A DNA stretch of 64,000 bases from Collimonas humicola (GCF_018304945.1 NZ_JAGQEE010000006.1:1-64000), one strand, 5' to 3'; counted from the first letter of the stretch, positions 38,502 through 48,282 are shown. Made by a program: numbers and translations. Notes: generated from the letters alone by a model not told the origin.

Positions 38502-40589
38502 ATGTCCCTATTCCTGAGCGACGCTGCAGCGCAGATTCCTGCTCCATCCTGGCGGCGGGACGGCGGGCGCCGCGCTCGTGGATCAGTCGCGGTGATGGCA
38601 GCAATTTTCCTGTCGCTCGTGGTGATATTGCTGTCTTCGATTGACATCGGTTACATGTTTTACATGAAGCGGGATTTGCAAAAGGCCGCTGACCTGGCTG
38701 CGCTGGCAGGAGCCCAGCAATTGGTCAGTACGCCGCTGGCCGGCAGTCCGACGACTTGTAGTGCGACCGATGCGCCCGTACTGGCTGCGATCGGCAATGC
38801 TCAGATCAACGGCTTTTCGACGATAGCGCCGAATCCGATGGCAAATGCAATTACTGTGACCTGCGGAAGATGGGATCCTGCGGCCAATGCATCCTTGGCG
38901 CCCAGCTTTTTTTCCGCGCCGGCCGCGGGGGCGAGCTTGAATGCTGTCCAGGTCGCTCTGACGCAGAATGTCCCGGCGTTTTTTGGATTGGGATCACGCA
39001 CACTGAATGCCCAGGCAATTGCATCGTCCAGCGATCCCTATGCGGCATTTTCGATCGGGTCGAATCTGCTGACAGTGAACAGTAGCGGGGCGGTGCCAGT
39101 CTTTCTGTCGGCGCTGGGGCTCAATCTTTCAGGGACATCGCTAGTCACCTATAACGGTTTGGCCAACGTCTCGATGACACCGAATGGCTTATTGCAGGCG
39201 CTGGGCTTTCAAATCCCCCTGCATGCAAGCGTCGGCACCATTACGACACTACTGAATGCGAATACCTCAGGTTGCAGCAATGGCGTATGCACGCTGCAGG
39301 CGCTGCTTGGCGCCGTATCCGTTGTGGGAAGCCAGCAAAACCTGATCAGCGCACTTGGCCTGACCGCCGGGCAACTCAGTTTGCCTGTGCGCCTGCTGTC
39401 GATTCCCCCCAACCCGGACGGCACCGGCGGGCAGGGCGGACTGTTTACCATGATTAACGCCGCGGATGGCCAATCGGCCTTGAATCTGAATCTCAGCGCA
39501 CTCGATATTGTCAGCACCGCTATCGCCGTCGGCAACGGTTATCACGCCGTATCCGGAACAGTCTCTGTGCCCAACGTATTGAATACCCGGATTGGCATCG
39601 TGGAGCCGCCATCGATCGGCATTGGAGGCGTCGGCACTACCGCTTTTACTTCCCAGGTCCGGCTCTATACCCGTATCCAGGCTAATTTACAGCCGCTGCT
39701 CAGTATTGATTTGCCTCTCATCGTTGACGTTGTCAATGGCCTGGGCAAGATAGAGAGAATGTGCAATATCGCTGACAGAGATCCCAGTGGCAATGACAGA
39801 GCTGTCATTTCAGTGAATGCGCCGATACTGAGCGTATGCGCGGGCCAGTTCAATGGGACTGTCGATGGCAGTACCGCTTTTTCAACGAATGGGGCCTGCA
39901 GCAAGAATCTGACCGCTTATCCGAATATGGTCACCGTGCTTGGCATGCATTTGATTAATACTCCAATTGCCATCGACGGTTTGCCGAATTCGAGTCCTGG
40001 GCAGCCGATGGTCAAAGGGCAGACAGTGACATATGGCGCTAATAATTTAGCAATTGGCACTACCCTGAGCAATGTGTTCAATGCTCTGGTCGGGGCTTTA
40101 ACCAACAGTTTGCTGGGAAACCAGAGCACCGGCGCTACTGTCAATAATACCAATCTGGCGAGCAATCTATTGTCGATCACGAACCAAAATTTGGCCGTGG
40201 CGCAGAGCACGGTCACCAGCGGTTTGACTGCGCTGAATACACTTGCCGCCAATCCGGTTGCCGGTCTTGTTAACAGTTTGGGAGGATTGGTCGGCAATGT
40301 ACTTTCCAGCGTCGGGCAACTTGTCAGCGGCCTTCTATGCCTTGGAAACAGCCAATGCATCTTGTCAACGCAATTGGCAGGAAGCCAGAATAGCGGCGGC
40401 ACCAGTGTGTCAAATGCGCTTGTCTCGCTGCTGGGTATCGTGGTCAATCTGCTGCAGCCCATCTTGAATACCTTAGGCAGCGCCCTGGCGACGCTTTTGA
40501 ACAATATCGTCGGCGTCCAGCTGGGTACGGTCGACGTCAAACTGATAGATTTGAATTGCGGCGGCGCCAGCGTCAAGCTGGTTTATTAA
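38502..40589 (+). CDS. tadG: TadG-like pilus assembly protein
   Basis: A 695-residue protein with the Tad-type N-terminus: a basic cytoplasmic start, RARGSVAVMAAIFLSLVVILLSSIDIGYMFYMKRDLQKAADLAA with a prepilin-like site and helix, then a long exported region. The latter is rich in Asn, Gly, Leu and Val with little charge, and has cysteines at CSNGVC (about residue 263) and CLGNSQC (about 615). No MIDAS-type VWA motif is evident, unlike some TadG proteins. Probably a minor pilin or adhesive tip component. Fifth base after its stop begins the DUF4282 gene. Confidence 0.82.
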   Translation: MSLFLSDAAAQIPAPSWRRDGGRRARGSVAVMAAIFLSLVVILLSSIDIGYMFYMKRDLQKAADLAALAGAQQLVSTPLAGSPTTCSATDAPVLAAIGNAQINGFSTIAPNPMANAITVTCGRWDPAANASLAPSFFSAPAAGASLNAVQVALTQNVPAFFGLGSRTLNAQAIASSSDPYAAFSIGSNLLTVNSSGAVPVFLSALGLNLSGTSLVTYNGLANVSMTPNGLLQALGFQIPLHASVGTITTLLNANTSGCSNGVCTLQALLGAVSVVGSQQNLISALGLTAGQLSLPVRLLSIPPNPDGTGGQGGLFTMINAADGQSALNLNLSALDIVSTAIAVGNGYHAVSGTVSVPNVLNTRIGIVEPPSIGIGGVGTTAFTSQVRLYTRIQANLQPLLSIDLPLIVDVVNGLGKIERMCNIADRDPSGNDRAVISVNAPILSVCAGQFNGTVDGSTAFSTNGACSKNLTAYPNMVTVLGMHLINTPIAIDGLPNSSPGQPMVKGQTVTYGANNLAIGTTLSNVFNALVGALTNSLLGNQSTGATVNNTNLASNLLSITNQNLAVAQSTVTSGLTALNTLAANPVAGLVNSLGGLVGNVLSSVGQLVSGLLCLGNSQCILSTQLAGSQNSGGTSVSNALVSLLGIVVNLLQPILNTLGSALATLLNNIVGVQLGTVDVKLIDLNCGGASVKLVY

Positions 40590-40593
40590 TCAA

Positions 40594-40956
40594 ATGGATA
40601 TGCAAAATAATTTCACTATGACGAACAAGTATCGCGGAGCGGCCAGGCTGTTTTATTTGCTGGGATTCGAGCGCCTCATCGCACCTGTCCTGATCAAACT
40701 CATCTACTGGGTCGGGCTGGCGCTGATCCTGATCGCAGGCGCCACCGGTTTCGTCAATGCCAGCGGCGAAGGTATTGGCCGCATGCTGCTGACCCTGTTT
40801 GCATTGCTGTTGTCCCTGTTGATCTGGCGCCTGGTCAGCGAACTCTGGATCCTGGCATTCAATATTTACGAACGACTGGTTGAAATCCGCGACCTGATGG
40901 CGCGCCAGACACAAACGCCGGCGGTGATCCAGCCGGCACTGCGCGACGGTGACTGA
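40594..40956 (+). CDS. DUF4282 membrane protein in the Tad cluster
   Basis: A 120-residue protein with two hydrophobic segments ([21 protein letters not shown] and [20 protein letters not shown]) and the conserved [14 protein letters not shown] after them. That layout is DUF4282. It is packed between tadG and the sigma-54 activator gene with gaps of four and five bases, so it is part of the same transcript. No function known. Confidence 0.78.
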   Translation: MDMQNNFTMTNKYRGAARLFYLLGFERLIAPVLIKLIYWVGLALILIAGATGFVNASGEGIGRMLLTLFALLLSLLIWRLVSELWILAFNIYERLVEIRDLMARQTQTPAVIQPALRDGD

Positions 40957-40961
40957 AAGAT

Positions 40962-42335
40962 ATGACCATGCAAAACAAGCCTTTGCAAGAAAGCCTCGAT
41001 ATCTACATATGGGAAGGCAATTCGGATATTGCCGATCGCATCTCGCTGTGCCTGGCGAGTTTCGATATCGAGGTGATCCGTGCCGACGGCATGCCGGTAA
41101 CGCGCGACCAGGTGTCGTCGCGGCCTTCGATAGCCGTGATTTCGGTGACCGTGATCGAGCAATCCGAGTTTTCCGCCGACGCCTGGCAGAAATCGCATGG
41201 CATGCCGGTGATCTGGGTGGCGGAGGTGGGGCGGGCGGCCAATCCGCGCGTCTATCCGGTCGAGTATTCGCATATCCTGATGCTGGATTTCACTTGCGCC
41301 GAATTGCGCAAGCTGGTGTTCCGCCTGGCCTCCGAGCTGCATGCCAACGCCGATGCGGATCGGATGCCGCAGCCGCTGATCGCGCAATCGGAATCGATGA
41401 AGACGCTGGTGGCGGAAGCCGAAGCGTTTGCCGATTGCGAATCAAGCGTGCTGATCATGGGCGAGACCGGCGTCGGCAAGGAGCGCATCGCCCAGTTGCT
41501 GCATCAGCGCCATGGGCGCTACCGGCACGGGCCGTTCGTCGCGGTCAACTGCGGCGCCATTCCGGACGGCTTGTTCGAGTCGCTGTTTTTCGGCCATGCC
41601 AAAGGCGCGTTCACCGGCGCCTTGCTGGCCCACAAAGGTTACTTTGAACAGGCCGACGGCGGCACCCTGTTCCTCGATGAAATCGGCGACTTGCCCCTGT
41701 ATCAGCAGGTCAAGCTGCTGCGCGTGCTGGAGCAGAGCACCGTGACCCGGCTGGGTTCGCAAACCGAGGTCAAGCTGGATTTCCGGCTGGTGGCGGCGAC
41801 CAATCGCAACCTGCGCGAGCAGGTGCAGCAGGACATGTTCCGCGCCGACCTGTATTACCGGCTGGCGGTGATCGAGCTGCGGGTGCCGAATCTGGAAGAG
41901 CGCGGCAGCGCCGACAAGATCGCGATTTTCAACACCTTGCTGGCGCAGACCTATGAAGACATTCCGCAGCCGCCTGAATGGCTGCTGGAGCTGGTCGCCG
42001 CGGCAAAATTCGCCGGCAATGTGCGCGAGCTGCGCAATGTCGCCGAGCGGGTCGGCATTATCTATCGCCAGCTGGGCGTATGGGACCGGGCACGCATCGA
42101 CCGTGTGTTCGATACGCTGGGCACGATGGAGCGGCTGGTGGAGGGCAATGACCTGAGCGCGGTCCGCAAGAAATGGGATATGGCGGAACGCAGCCGTATC
42201 CTGTCGGTGCTGGACGCCAACGGCTGGCGCCGCCAGGACACCGCGCACGCGCTCGGCATCAGCCGCAAGGTGCTGTGGGAAAAAATGCGCAAGTTCCAGA
42301 TCGCCGATACCGAGGCGATCGGCGAGGCTGAATAG
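40962..42335 (+). CDS. Sigma-54-dependent activator at the end of the Tad cluster
   Basis: A 457-residue enhancer-binding protein. The AAA+ domain has Walker A GETGVGKE (about residue 168), the sigma-54 contact GAFTGA (about 218), Walker [12 protein letters not shown] (about 237) and the arginine finger region FRADLYYRL (about 294). A Fis-type helix-turn-helix closes the chain ([19 protein letters not shown]). The N-terminal 120 residues resemble a receiver fold but lack the usual phospho-acceptor Asp ([10 protein letters not shown]). So it may respond to something other than a kinase. Likely targets are this pilus locus or the sigma-54 promoter at 24306. Confidence 0.9.
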   Translation: MTMQNKPLQESLDIYIWEGNSDIADRISLCLASFDIEVIRADGMPVTRDQVSSRPSIAVISVTVIEQSEFSADAWQKSHGMPVIWVAEVGRAANPRVYPVEYSHILMLDFTCAELRKLVFRLASELHANADADRMPQPLIAQSESMKTLVAEAEAFADCESSVLIMGETGVGKERIAQLLHQRHGRYRHGPFVAVNCGAIPDGLFESLFFGHAKGAFTGALLAHKGYFEQADGGTLFLDEIGDLPLYQQVKLLRVLEQSTVTRLGSQTEVKLDFRLVAATNRNLREQVQQDMFRADLYYRLAVIELRVPNLEERGSADKIAIFNTLLAQTYEDIPQPPEWLLELVAAAKFAGNVRELRNVAERVGIIYRQLGVWDRARIDRVFDTLGTMERLVEGNDLSAVRKKWDMAERSRILSVLDANGWRRQDTAHALGISRKVLWEKMRKFQIADTEAIGEAE

Positions 42336-42570
42336 GGGAGCGGGAGGCAGACCGGCCGCGACGGCGAGTCGAGCGCCGGCTTTTCTTTGTTTGGACGCTA
42401 TTTTGAACTTTGTCCATGGGGCAATGCGCCTGATGCTGATGGTAAAATAGGCAACAATAGTGTTTTACGTAAAAACAATGCCCAGCAACAATAAAATTGC
42501 AGATAAAATTGACTGCATGGTGCATGCTCATGTCGACAATAAAACTTAATGTTAGCGAAGGAATCAGGGG

Positions 42571-43263
42571 ATGAAAGTAACTGTACGCAATGCGGTTCGC
42601 GGTTTAGGACTGGGATTGTTCTTTGCCGGCTTGTCGCTTAACGCATTGGCGCAACCCTCTGCTACAGTCAGCCCGGCGCCGGCAACTGTTGCTCCTACTC
42701 CGGCCGCCAGCGCTAAAGCGGCTCCAAGCGGCAACAGCACCATCTCTGAACTGCAGCAGCTGATGCAAAGCCAGGGCGTGAGCGAATTGCGTACCACCTA
42801 CAACGGCAATTACGGTTCCAGCCTGCTGTTCAAGCCTGACAACCGTACTTATTACATCGCCTTGTTCCAGCAGAAAAATTTCTGGCGCGTGGTCAAGACC
42901 ACCTCCGACATCCAGGCTGAGCAGATCTACAAGAGCTTCGTCGGCCAGACCGAAAAGCTGGCGGCGATAGACATCCGCCGGATCCAGCTGGAAGCCGAGA
43001 AACAATACACCGAACAACAGATCGCCAGCCAGGAAACGCGCCTCGGCGCGCTGCAGAACGATCTGGTCGTGCAGCAGCAGCAGGAACAGAATGTGAATGC
43101 GCAACAGGAACAGGCGCGCCAGCAAACGCAAGTGCTGAGCAGCAAACAGCAGGCCGCGCGCAACGAATTGCGCGCCTTGCAAAACCGTATCCGTGTGCTG
43201 GAATCGCAGCAGACCGTCATGGATAACAGCGGCTTCAGCAGCGATAAGGCCGTCAGCAAGTAA
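42571..43263 (+). CDS. DUF2968 coiled-coil exported protein
   Basis: A 230-residue exported protein. Signal peptide to about residue 28 (LNALAQP), an Ala/Pro spacer, a small globular region (SELRTTYNGNYGSSLLFKPDNRTYYIALFQQKNFWRV), then a long Gln/Glu-rich coiled coil (residues about 125-215). The pattern is DUF2968, found mainly in Burkholderiales and not characterised. It stands alone between the Tad cluster and the lysE gene. Confidence 0.75.
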   Translation: MKVTVRNAVRGLGLGLFFAGLSLNALAQPSATVSPAPATVAPTPAASAKAAPSGNSTISELQQLMQSQGVSELRTTYNGNYGSSLLFKPDNRTYYIALFQQKNFWRVVKTTSDIQAEQIYKSFVGQTEKLAAIDIRRIQLEAEKQYTEQQIASQETRLGALQNDLVVQQQQEQNVNAQQEQARQQTQVLSSKQQAARNELRALQNRIRVLESQQTVMDNSGFSSDKAVSK

Positions 43264-43283
43264 GACGTGATGGCTTGAATTTC

Positions 43284-43307
43284 GCGCCAGGCGATTGTTC
43301 CTGGCGC
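43284..43307 (+). terminator. Hairpin after the DUF2968 gene
   Basis: GCGCCAGG and CCTGGCGC form a perfect eight-base stem with an eight-base loop, 21 bases after the stop. No T-run follows directly, so termination may be weak or rho-assisted. Confidence 0.55.
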
Positions 43308-43413
43308 CGGCTTGCAAATGAATCGGGACGCGTAAATTGACGTGTTCCGATTTTTTTTGCCTGCAGCAGGCCTTAAATGCGGCGATTGCTCATCCCAGGC
43401 GTTGCACCGCGGC

Positions 43414-44031
43414 TCATCCGGCGATGCGTACCAGCTGCCATCCGGCAAAGCCGAGCAGGATGCAGCCGCCAATCCGGTTGATCAAGGCCATGGCGCCCGG
43501 CTCTATCTTGTGACGCACCGTGGCCACGCCGCAGGCCAGCAGCAGCCACCAGAACGCCGATCCGCAAAATACCCCGAGCACCATGATCGCCGCCGCGCTT
43601 GGCGCGTTTGCCGCGGGGCCGGCGATGGCGGCGAATACTGCGATGAAGGAGAGGATGGTCATGGGGTTGGCCAAGGTCAGTATGAACACTGAAACGAAGG
43701 CTTTGCCGGCGAAGATGCCGTTGCTTGCGCTGGCGGCGCCGGCAGGCGGCGCGGCGCGCAGAAGCTTGATTCCCATCCAGCCGAGAAACAAGGCGCCGAA
43801 AAGCGCCAGCGGTGTCGTCAGTGTGACGAAATAATTGGTCACTGTGGCCAGTCCGAAGGCGCCGATAGCGCCATAGGCGGCATCTGCAGTGGCCGCGCCC
43901 AGGCCGCTGGCGAAACCGATGCGCGGTCCGTGCGCGATGGTGCGCTGGATGCACAGCAGGCCGACCGGTCCCACCGGGGCGGCAATCGACAGGCCGATCA
44001 GGGCCGCCTTCAAAAATAAGCCAATATCCAC
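43414..44031 (-). CDS. LysE/RhtB-family amino acid exporter
   Basis: A 205-residue membrane protein with about six hydrophobic segments. The N-terminal AAPVGPVGLLCIQRTIAHGPRIGFASGLGAA is the LysE/RhtB signature. The family exports amino acids such as lysine, arginine, homoserine or threonine. It is divergent from an Lrp/AsnC regulator, a common arrangement in which the regulator senses the exported amino acid. Confidence 0.9.
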   Translation of the reverse strand: MDIGLFLKAALIGLSIAAPVGPVGLLCIQRTIAHGPRIGFASGLGAATADAAYGAIGAFGLATVTNYFVTLTTPLALFGALFLGWMGIKLLRAAPPAGAASASNGIFAGKAFVSVFILTLANPMTILSFIAVFAAIAGPAANAPSAAAIMVLGVFCGSAFWWLLLACGVATVRHKIEPGAMALINRIGGCILLGFAGWQLVRIAG

Positions 44032-44164
44032 TTTCGATCCTTTGCAAGAGGGACTCCGGAAGGGAAATTATCTCAAGATCGTCATTGCCGCTGAATAAGC
44101 AAAATCAGGCGGAGCTGCTATATTGCCTTTATTATTCTCGCCAAACCTACCTTTCTCCTTAATT

Positions 44165-44617
44165 ATGGAAATTGACGCCAAAGGCTGGAAAATCCTGGCC
44201 GCGATCCAGCGCGACGGCCGCATTTCGCTGAAAGCGCTTGCCGACCATTGCGGCCTGTCGCTGCCGGCTACATCGGAGCGGCTCAAACGGCTGGAGGAAG
44301 CAGGGATCGTTAGCGGCTATCGCGCCGTGGTCAATGCGGAAGCGGTCGGCTACGGTGTCATGGCGGTGATCGGCATCACCACCGCGCAGCCGGACAAGGC
44401 ACGCCTGATCGCGCAGCTGCAGTCCATGCCGGAAGTGCTCGAATGCCTGCATGTGACAGGGCAGGATTCGTTTCTGCTGCGCGTGGCCGCCAAGGATATC
44501 CGCCATCTTGAGCGTTTCGTCGGCAGCATCAACCATTATGGTGAAACGCGGACTTCGATTGTCATGTCGGCGCCGATCGAGCAGCGTTCGATTGCACAAT
44601 TTCCTGCCGAATTGTGA
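44165..44617 (+). CDS. Lrp/AsnC family transcriptional regulator
   Basis: A 150-residue regulator starting at the ATG at 44165 (MEIDAKGWKILAAIQRDGRIS), the usual start of the winged-helix domain; an in-frame extension upstream lacks conservation. The helix-turn-helix includes LSLPATSERLKRLEEAGIVSGY; the C-terminal RAM domain includes VLECLHVTGQDSFLLRVAA. It is divergent from lysE with a 133-base spacer and likely controls it in response to an amino acid. Confidence 0.9.
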   Translation: MEIDAKGWKILAAIQRDGRISLKALADHCGLSLPATSERLKRLEEAGIVSGYRAVVNAEAVGYGVMAVIGITTAQPDKARLIAQLQSMPEVLECLHVTGQDSFLLRVAAKDIRHLERFVGSINHYGETRTSIVMSAPIEQRSIAQFPAEL

Positions 44618-45087
44618 AATGAAATTTCGCCTGCCGTCCTGGCGCAAGCCGACGGAAACAAGGCGCGCATGGCGCGAGGCGGCGCTTTGCAGCCATCCAG
44701 ATGCATACGCACGGCAAGCCTGGGATGTTATATATGCAAGACCCCAAAAAAGAAATGGGCTATGTCCCGTTTTGGACATAACCCATTCCGACTGTTACCT
44801 TTCAAGAGGTAGGTTTACTTTACATTCATCGCGCCGCTTGCGTCAACTGTATAAATTCACAGCCTGATGATGCAGGCAAAGCGGGCACTCCTTCGCTCTC
44901 GCGTATAGCTCCATGCCGATTGCAGGTACGGCGTTGCTCATGGCGCCGATGTCGTCGCGCGCCCCGGGGATAATTAAAAATGGCCCCTTTTTTCGTTTGG
45001 ACGGGCATCTAGGTAAGGCCGTGTTGAAAACAACGCATCAGGCAATGCGTTGTTCGACGCGTTTTACACTTTGACCTGGAGGCGCCT
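44618..45087. other. Gene-free 470-base region with a strong inverted repeat
   Basis: No credible ORF. AATGGGcTATGTCC (44754-44767) pairs with GGACATAaCCCATT (44773-44787... arms of 13 of 14 bases) around a six-base loop. A T-run follows the stem only when read on the minus strand, where no upstream gene is known; it might also end the lrp transcript. The rest contains the leader of the metzincin lipoprotein gene with GGAGG before its GTG. Confidence 0.6.
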
Positions 45088-47247
45088 GTGCTTGATAAGA
45101 ATGCGTTACGAACACGTCGGCTAAAGAAAGCCGCATCGAATTTGGCAATCGTCATTTCCGGCACGCTGCTGCTTGCTTGCAGCGACGGCGGTCCGGGCTT
45201 GCAGGGCGCGGTTTCTTCGGCCGCGGCACTGCAGCCGCAAGCCAGGCCGTCGACCATTACGCCCTCAACCACGGTCGCTGCGCAGCCGGCCGCGACGCCG
45301 GCAACTACAACCCCAGCGGCTGCAAGGCCGATAGCGCCGATCCCGGCAGTTACAACGCCTGTCGCTACGACGCCAATCCCGCCAACCACGACAACGCCCG
45401 CAGTTACCGCGTCTCCCGCCGCCGCCAAGCCCGGTCTGTATATCAGCGAAGTAGCGGCCAACTACCGTCGCACGGATGGCGTCAGCTGGATGGAAGTTTT
45501 CAATAATTCGCCGCAAGCGATCCATCTGAGCGACTATCGCCTGCGCGCCACCGGCTGGAATATCGCCACGCAAGATATCAGTACGACGCCGATGAATTTC
45601 GATTTGCCGAAGGTGGATATTCCCGCCGGCGGCTATTTCGTCATCGCCGGGAAATTCATGCCGTTCCTGACGAATACGGATAAGTCGGCCTATGTCTCCA
45701 CGACTGTCGTCGCCAACGGCAGCAGCAAGACCTATCTGCCTTACTGGAGCGATACGGAAGGCTTTGTCGAACTGCTGACAGCCAGCGACGACAAGACAGC
45801 GGATTTCGTCCGCTTTGGCACTTCTGCGGTAACCCCGCAGACCACATCGGCATGGAGCGGCGCCAATGTAGCGGCGTTTCCCGCCAAGCCCGATTACGTG
45901 ACGGTAGCCACGCCCGATCCGCTGGACAGTTACGATGGTTCGATCGTACGGCTGAGCAGCAGTTTCACGGCCAGCGGCAGCAAGAGCGACTGGAGCAGGG
46001 TGGCGTTTTCGACGCCGGGCGGACCGAATGACGTGCCGGCCAATGCGATCGACAGCGACAAGGATGGCATCCCCGATTCCGCCAAAGTCCAGGGCGGGAC
46101 ATTCGGCGGCATGGATTTGTACAGCCTCGGCGCGCGCAAGGGCCAGCGCGATATTTTCATTCACGTCAACTACATGAGCAGCGCTACCGACATTGCGGTG
46201 ACGCCGCAGAAGAATGCCTTGCAAATGGTGGTCGATGCGTTCAGTACGCATAACATCAAGATTCACTTCGATGTCGGCAATCTGTTCAGCAGCTCGGTTT
46301 CTCCGGCCAGCTTTAATCTGTCGGGAGACGTCAGCCATAAAGTCGCCTTTGAGAAGTGCACGCAGATCCTTTCTTCGACCGCCACGTCCAATTCCGACTT
46401 CACGCCCGATGCCGGCTGTTCCAGCATCTACAAGTATTCGAGCGGATCGTTCGATGTCCGCCGCAAGCCGGTGTACCGCTTCATGCAGATGGCCAGCTCG
46501 CAGCTTGCCAGCGGCGCCGGCGGCTCGTCCGGCATCGCCGAGCTGCCTGGAAATAAATTCCTGGTGACGCTGGGCGGCTCCGGCTTTGCGCCGAATAACG
46601 CCAGGCTGCAGACCATCCTGGTCAATTTCCAGGGCGGCACCATCATGCATGAATTCGGCCACACCCTGGGATTGCATCACGGCGGCTTCGAGGACCAGAA
46701 CTACAAGCCGAACTATTTCAGCATCATGAACTACATGTACCAGCTCAACGGCCTGCCGGCCAATGCGAGCGGCGGCAACCCGCTGCAACGCTACTACTAC
46801 ACCTTCAACAACGATTTCAATTCATCGGTCCCGGGCCATGCCACGGCAGGCTCCTACAGGCTCTGCGATCTTCCTGAAGGGCCTTGCAATGCGGTGTTCA
46901 AGATTGACTATTCCAACGGCTCGGGCAAGAGCCTGGATGAAGCCAACCTGCTGGAAGCCGATAACATCGGCCGCGGCAGCGTGAATGGCGCCTATCTGGA
47001 CTGGAACCTGAACGGCATGCAGGATCCGGCGAGCTATGCCTATGACTACATCAACGGCCGGACTGTGATGCGGGACAATGACGACTGGAGCAAGCTGGTC
47101 CTGGCGGCCAATCCTCATCAAGTCGCCACGGCAGGCGTGGAAGCCAAGGCGGGCGTGCGCCTGGACGAACTCAGGAAACGTGGCATGATCGCCCTGGAGC
47201 AGCCGCCATCCGTGCATTTGCTGAAAGAACTCACCAGCCTGAAATAA
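45088..47247 (+). CDS. Lipoprotein with lamin-tail domain and metzincin-type protease domain
   Basis: A 719-residue predicted lipoprotein; the GTG start is preceded by GGAGG. Lipobox LLLAC is near residue 31, followed by a long Ala/Pro/Thr linker. Residues about 110-240 form a lamin-tail domain (LYISEVAANYRR, WMEVFNNSPQAIHLSDYRL, IPAGGYFVIAG). A calcium-loop-like DSDKDGIPD is near 325. The C-terminal half has HEFGHTLGLHHGG (nt 46648-46686), the HExxHxxGxxH zinc site of metzincins, and a Met-turn candidate SIMNYMY. So it is likely a surface-anchored metalloprotease. I know of no characterised relative. The next gene starts five bases later. Confidence 0.82.
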   Translation: MLDKNALRTRRLKKAASNLAIVISGTLLLACSDGGPGLQGAVSSAAALQPQARPSTITPSTTVAAQPAATPATTTPAAARPIAPIPAVTTPVATTPIPPTTTTPAVTASPAAAKPGLYISEVAANYRRTDGVSWMEVFNNSPQAIHLSDYRLRATGWNIATQDISTTPMNFDLPKVDIPAGGYFVIAGKFMPFLTNTDKSAYVSTTVVANGSSKTYLPYWSDTEGFVELLTASDDKTADFVRFGTSAVTPQTTSAWSGANVAAFPAKPDYVTVATPDPLDSYDGSIVRLSSSFTASGSKSDWSRVAFSTPGGPNDVPANAIDSDKDGIPDSAKVQGGTFGGMDLYSLGARKGQRDIFIHVNYMSSATDIAVTPQKNALQMVVDAFSTHNIKIHFDVGNLFSSSVSPASFNLSGDVSHKVAFEKCTQILSSTATSNSDFTPDAGCSSIYKYSSGSFDVRRKPVYRFMQMASSQLASGAGGSSGIAELPGNKFLVTLGGSGFAPNNARLQTILVNFQGGTIMHEFGHTLGLHHGGFEDQNYKPNYFSIMNYMYQLNGLPANASGGNPLQRYYYTFNNDFNSSVPGHATAGSYRLCDLPEGPCNAVFKIDYSNGSGKSLDEANLLEADNIGRGSVNGAYLDWNLNGMQDPASYAYDYINGRTVMRDNDDWSKLVLAANPHQVATAGVEAKAGVRLDELRKRGMIALEQPPSVHLLKELTSLK

Positions 47248-47252
47248 GCAGC

Positions 47253-47852
47253 ATGAAAATAACGATCGCCATGCATCACTTCGGCCTGCTGCTATCGGCT
47301 GCGGCTCTGGCGGCTTGCGCCTGCCAGAGCGTGGCCAGCGATCGCCTGCGGTTCGATGGCATGCCGCCGGAGAGTACGGAAACACTGCTGGAACATGCCG
47401 CGGTGAGTCCGGCCGGCCGGCTGACGCTCGATCTTGGCCCGCAAGGGCAGGTGACCATCTCGCCCTGGCCACGCGCCTTGCCCGGGCAGCTGCAGGCGCA
47501 GTACGTCACGCTGAGGCAAATTGCGCATCCGGCCGGTCCGGTTCAGTCGATGCTGTTGCGTGCAGCGGAAGGCAAGGAGCCATGGCTGACGCTGGTGGCC
47601 AACGGTGGATTGAACTGGGGGCTGCTGCCCGGCATCCGTCTGCGTGGAGCTGCCGGCGGCGGCGTCAGGATCACCGGCTTGAAAAACGATATCTCTGTGG
47701 CGGCAGGCCAGGCCGTCAAGTTCCAGGATGCCGCCATGCACTGCTGGCAGTTCAGTCTGCTTGCCGTGCGCCAGCCGCAAGGAATGCAGGGGATCTCTCA
47801 GGAAGGCGAGCCGCGCGCCGACTGGTATCTGCGCGCAGATACTGAATGTTGA
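47253..47852 (+). CDS. Hypothetical exported protein downstream of the metzincin lipoprotein
   Basis: A 199-residue protein with a signal and possible lipobox (LAACAC, residue about 21). The mature part is small-residue-rich with predicted beta strands, a Trp-Pro containing centre and one pair of cysteines (MHCWQF and the final DTEC). I do not recognise a family. The five-base gap to the protease gene indicates co-transcription, so it may be a chaperone, inhibitor or partner; that is inference. Confidence 0.65.
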   Translation: MKITIAMHHFGLLLSAAALAACACQSVASDRLRFDGMPPESTETLLEHAAVSPAGRLTLDLGPQGQVTISPWPRALPGQLQAQYVTLRQIAHPAGPVQSMLLRAAEGKEPWLTLVANGGLNWGLLPGIRLRGAAGGGVRITGLKNDISVAAGQAVKFQDAAMHCWQFSLLAVRQPQGMQGISQEGEPRADWYLRADTEC

Positions 47853-47934
47853 GGAAGCGGTGCGGCAAACCTGTTGATCAATATGATGCGGCGTCCATCT
47901 CCGAAAGTGCGCCTCGCGCCGGAATCCCTATTTT

Positions 47935-48192
47935 TCAAGCTACCGCCACGTCGCCCGCCAGCGCCGTATCTTCCTTGTGTTTGGTCGCAATCTGGAGCCA
48001 TGTGTCGTCAATATTGAACGCCAGCTTGCGCTGCTGTTCGAGGAAAGCTGCGGCGTCTGCCGCCGAATGGCGGGCCAGGCTTTGATAACGCGCCACCTCC
48101 GGCTGGTTGCGATAGCTGGTAGACACCGGCGCATCGTCCCGGGTGACGCTTCTTAGCAGAAGCCGTTCTGTCGCCAGCGGCAATATATCCAT
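47935..48192 (-). pseudogene. Truncated GNAT (RimJ/RimL-type) acetyltransferase
   Basis: 85 residues that match only the N-terminal half of a GNAT acetyltransferase: TERLLLRSVTRDDAPVSTSYRNQPEVARYQS, then DTWLQIATKHKEDTALAGDVAVA. Intact members are about 170 residues and continue with the acetyl-CoA-binding Q/RxxGxG/A loop, which is missing because the frame stops after VAVA. So the catalytic half is lost and the gene is most likely broken. A promoter-like ECF motif lies 60 bases upstream on the same strand. Confidence 0.7.
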
Positions 48193-48252
48193 TCTGTTGT
48201 ATCTCCCAGTTCATCGCGTAACGGCTTCTCGGCCTGCTTCCTTGTTTCGCCG

Positions 48253-48282
48253 GTATACATGCGCGCGCTTCGTTTTATTCCC
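48253..48282 (-). promoter_or_regulatory. ECF-type promoter motif, copy B
   Basis: On the minus strand GGGAATAAA (48282-48274), 15 bases, then GTATAC (48258-48253). Spacing and -10-like block are identical to copy A and close to the copies before the sigma operon. It points toward the truncated GNAT gene. Confidence 0.55.
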
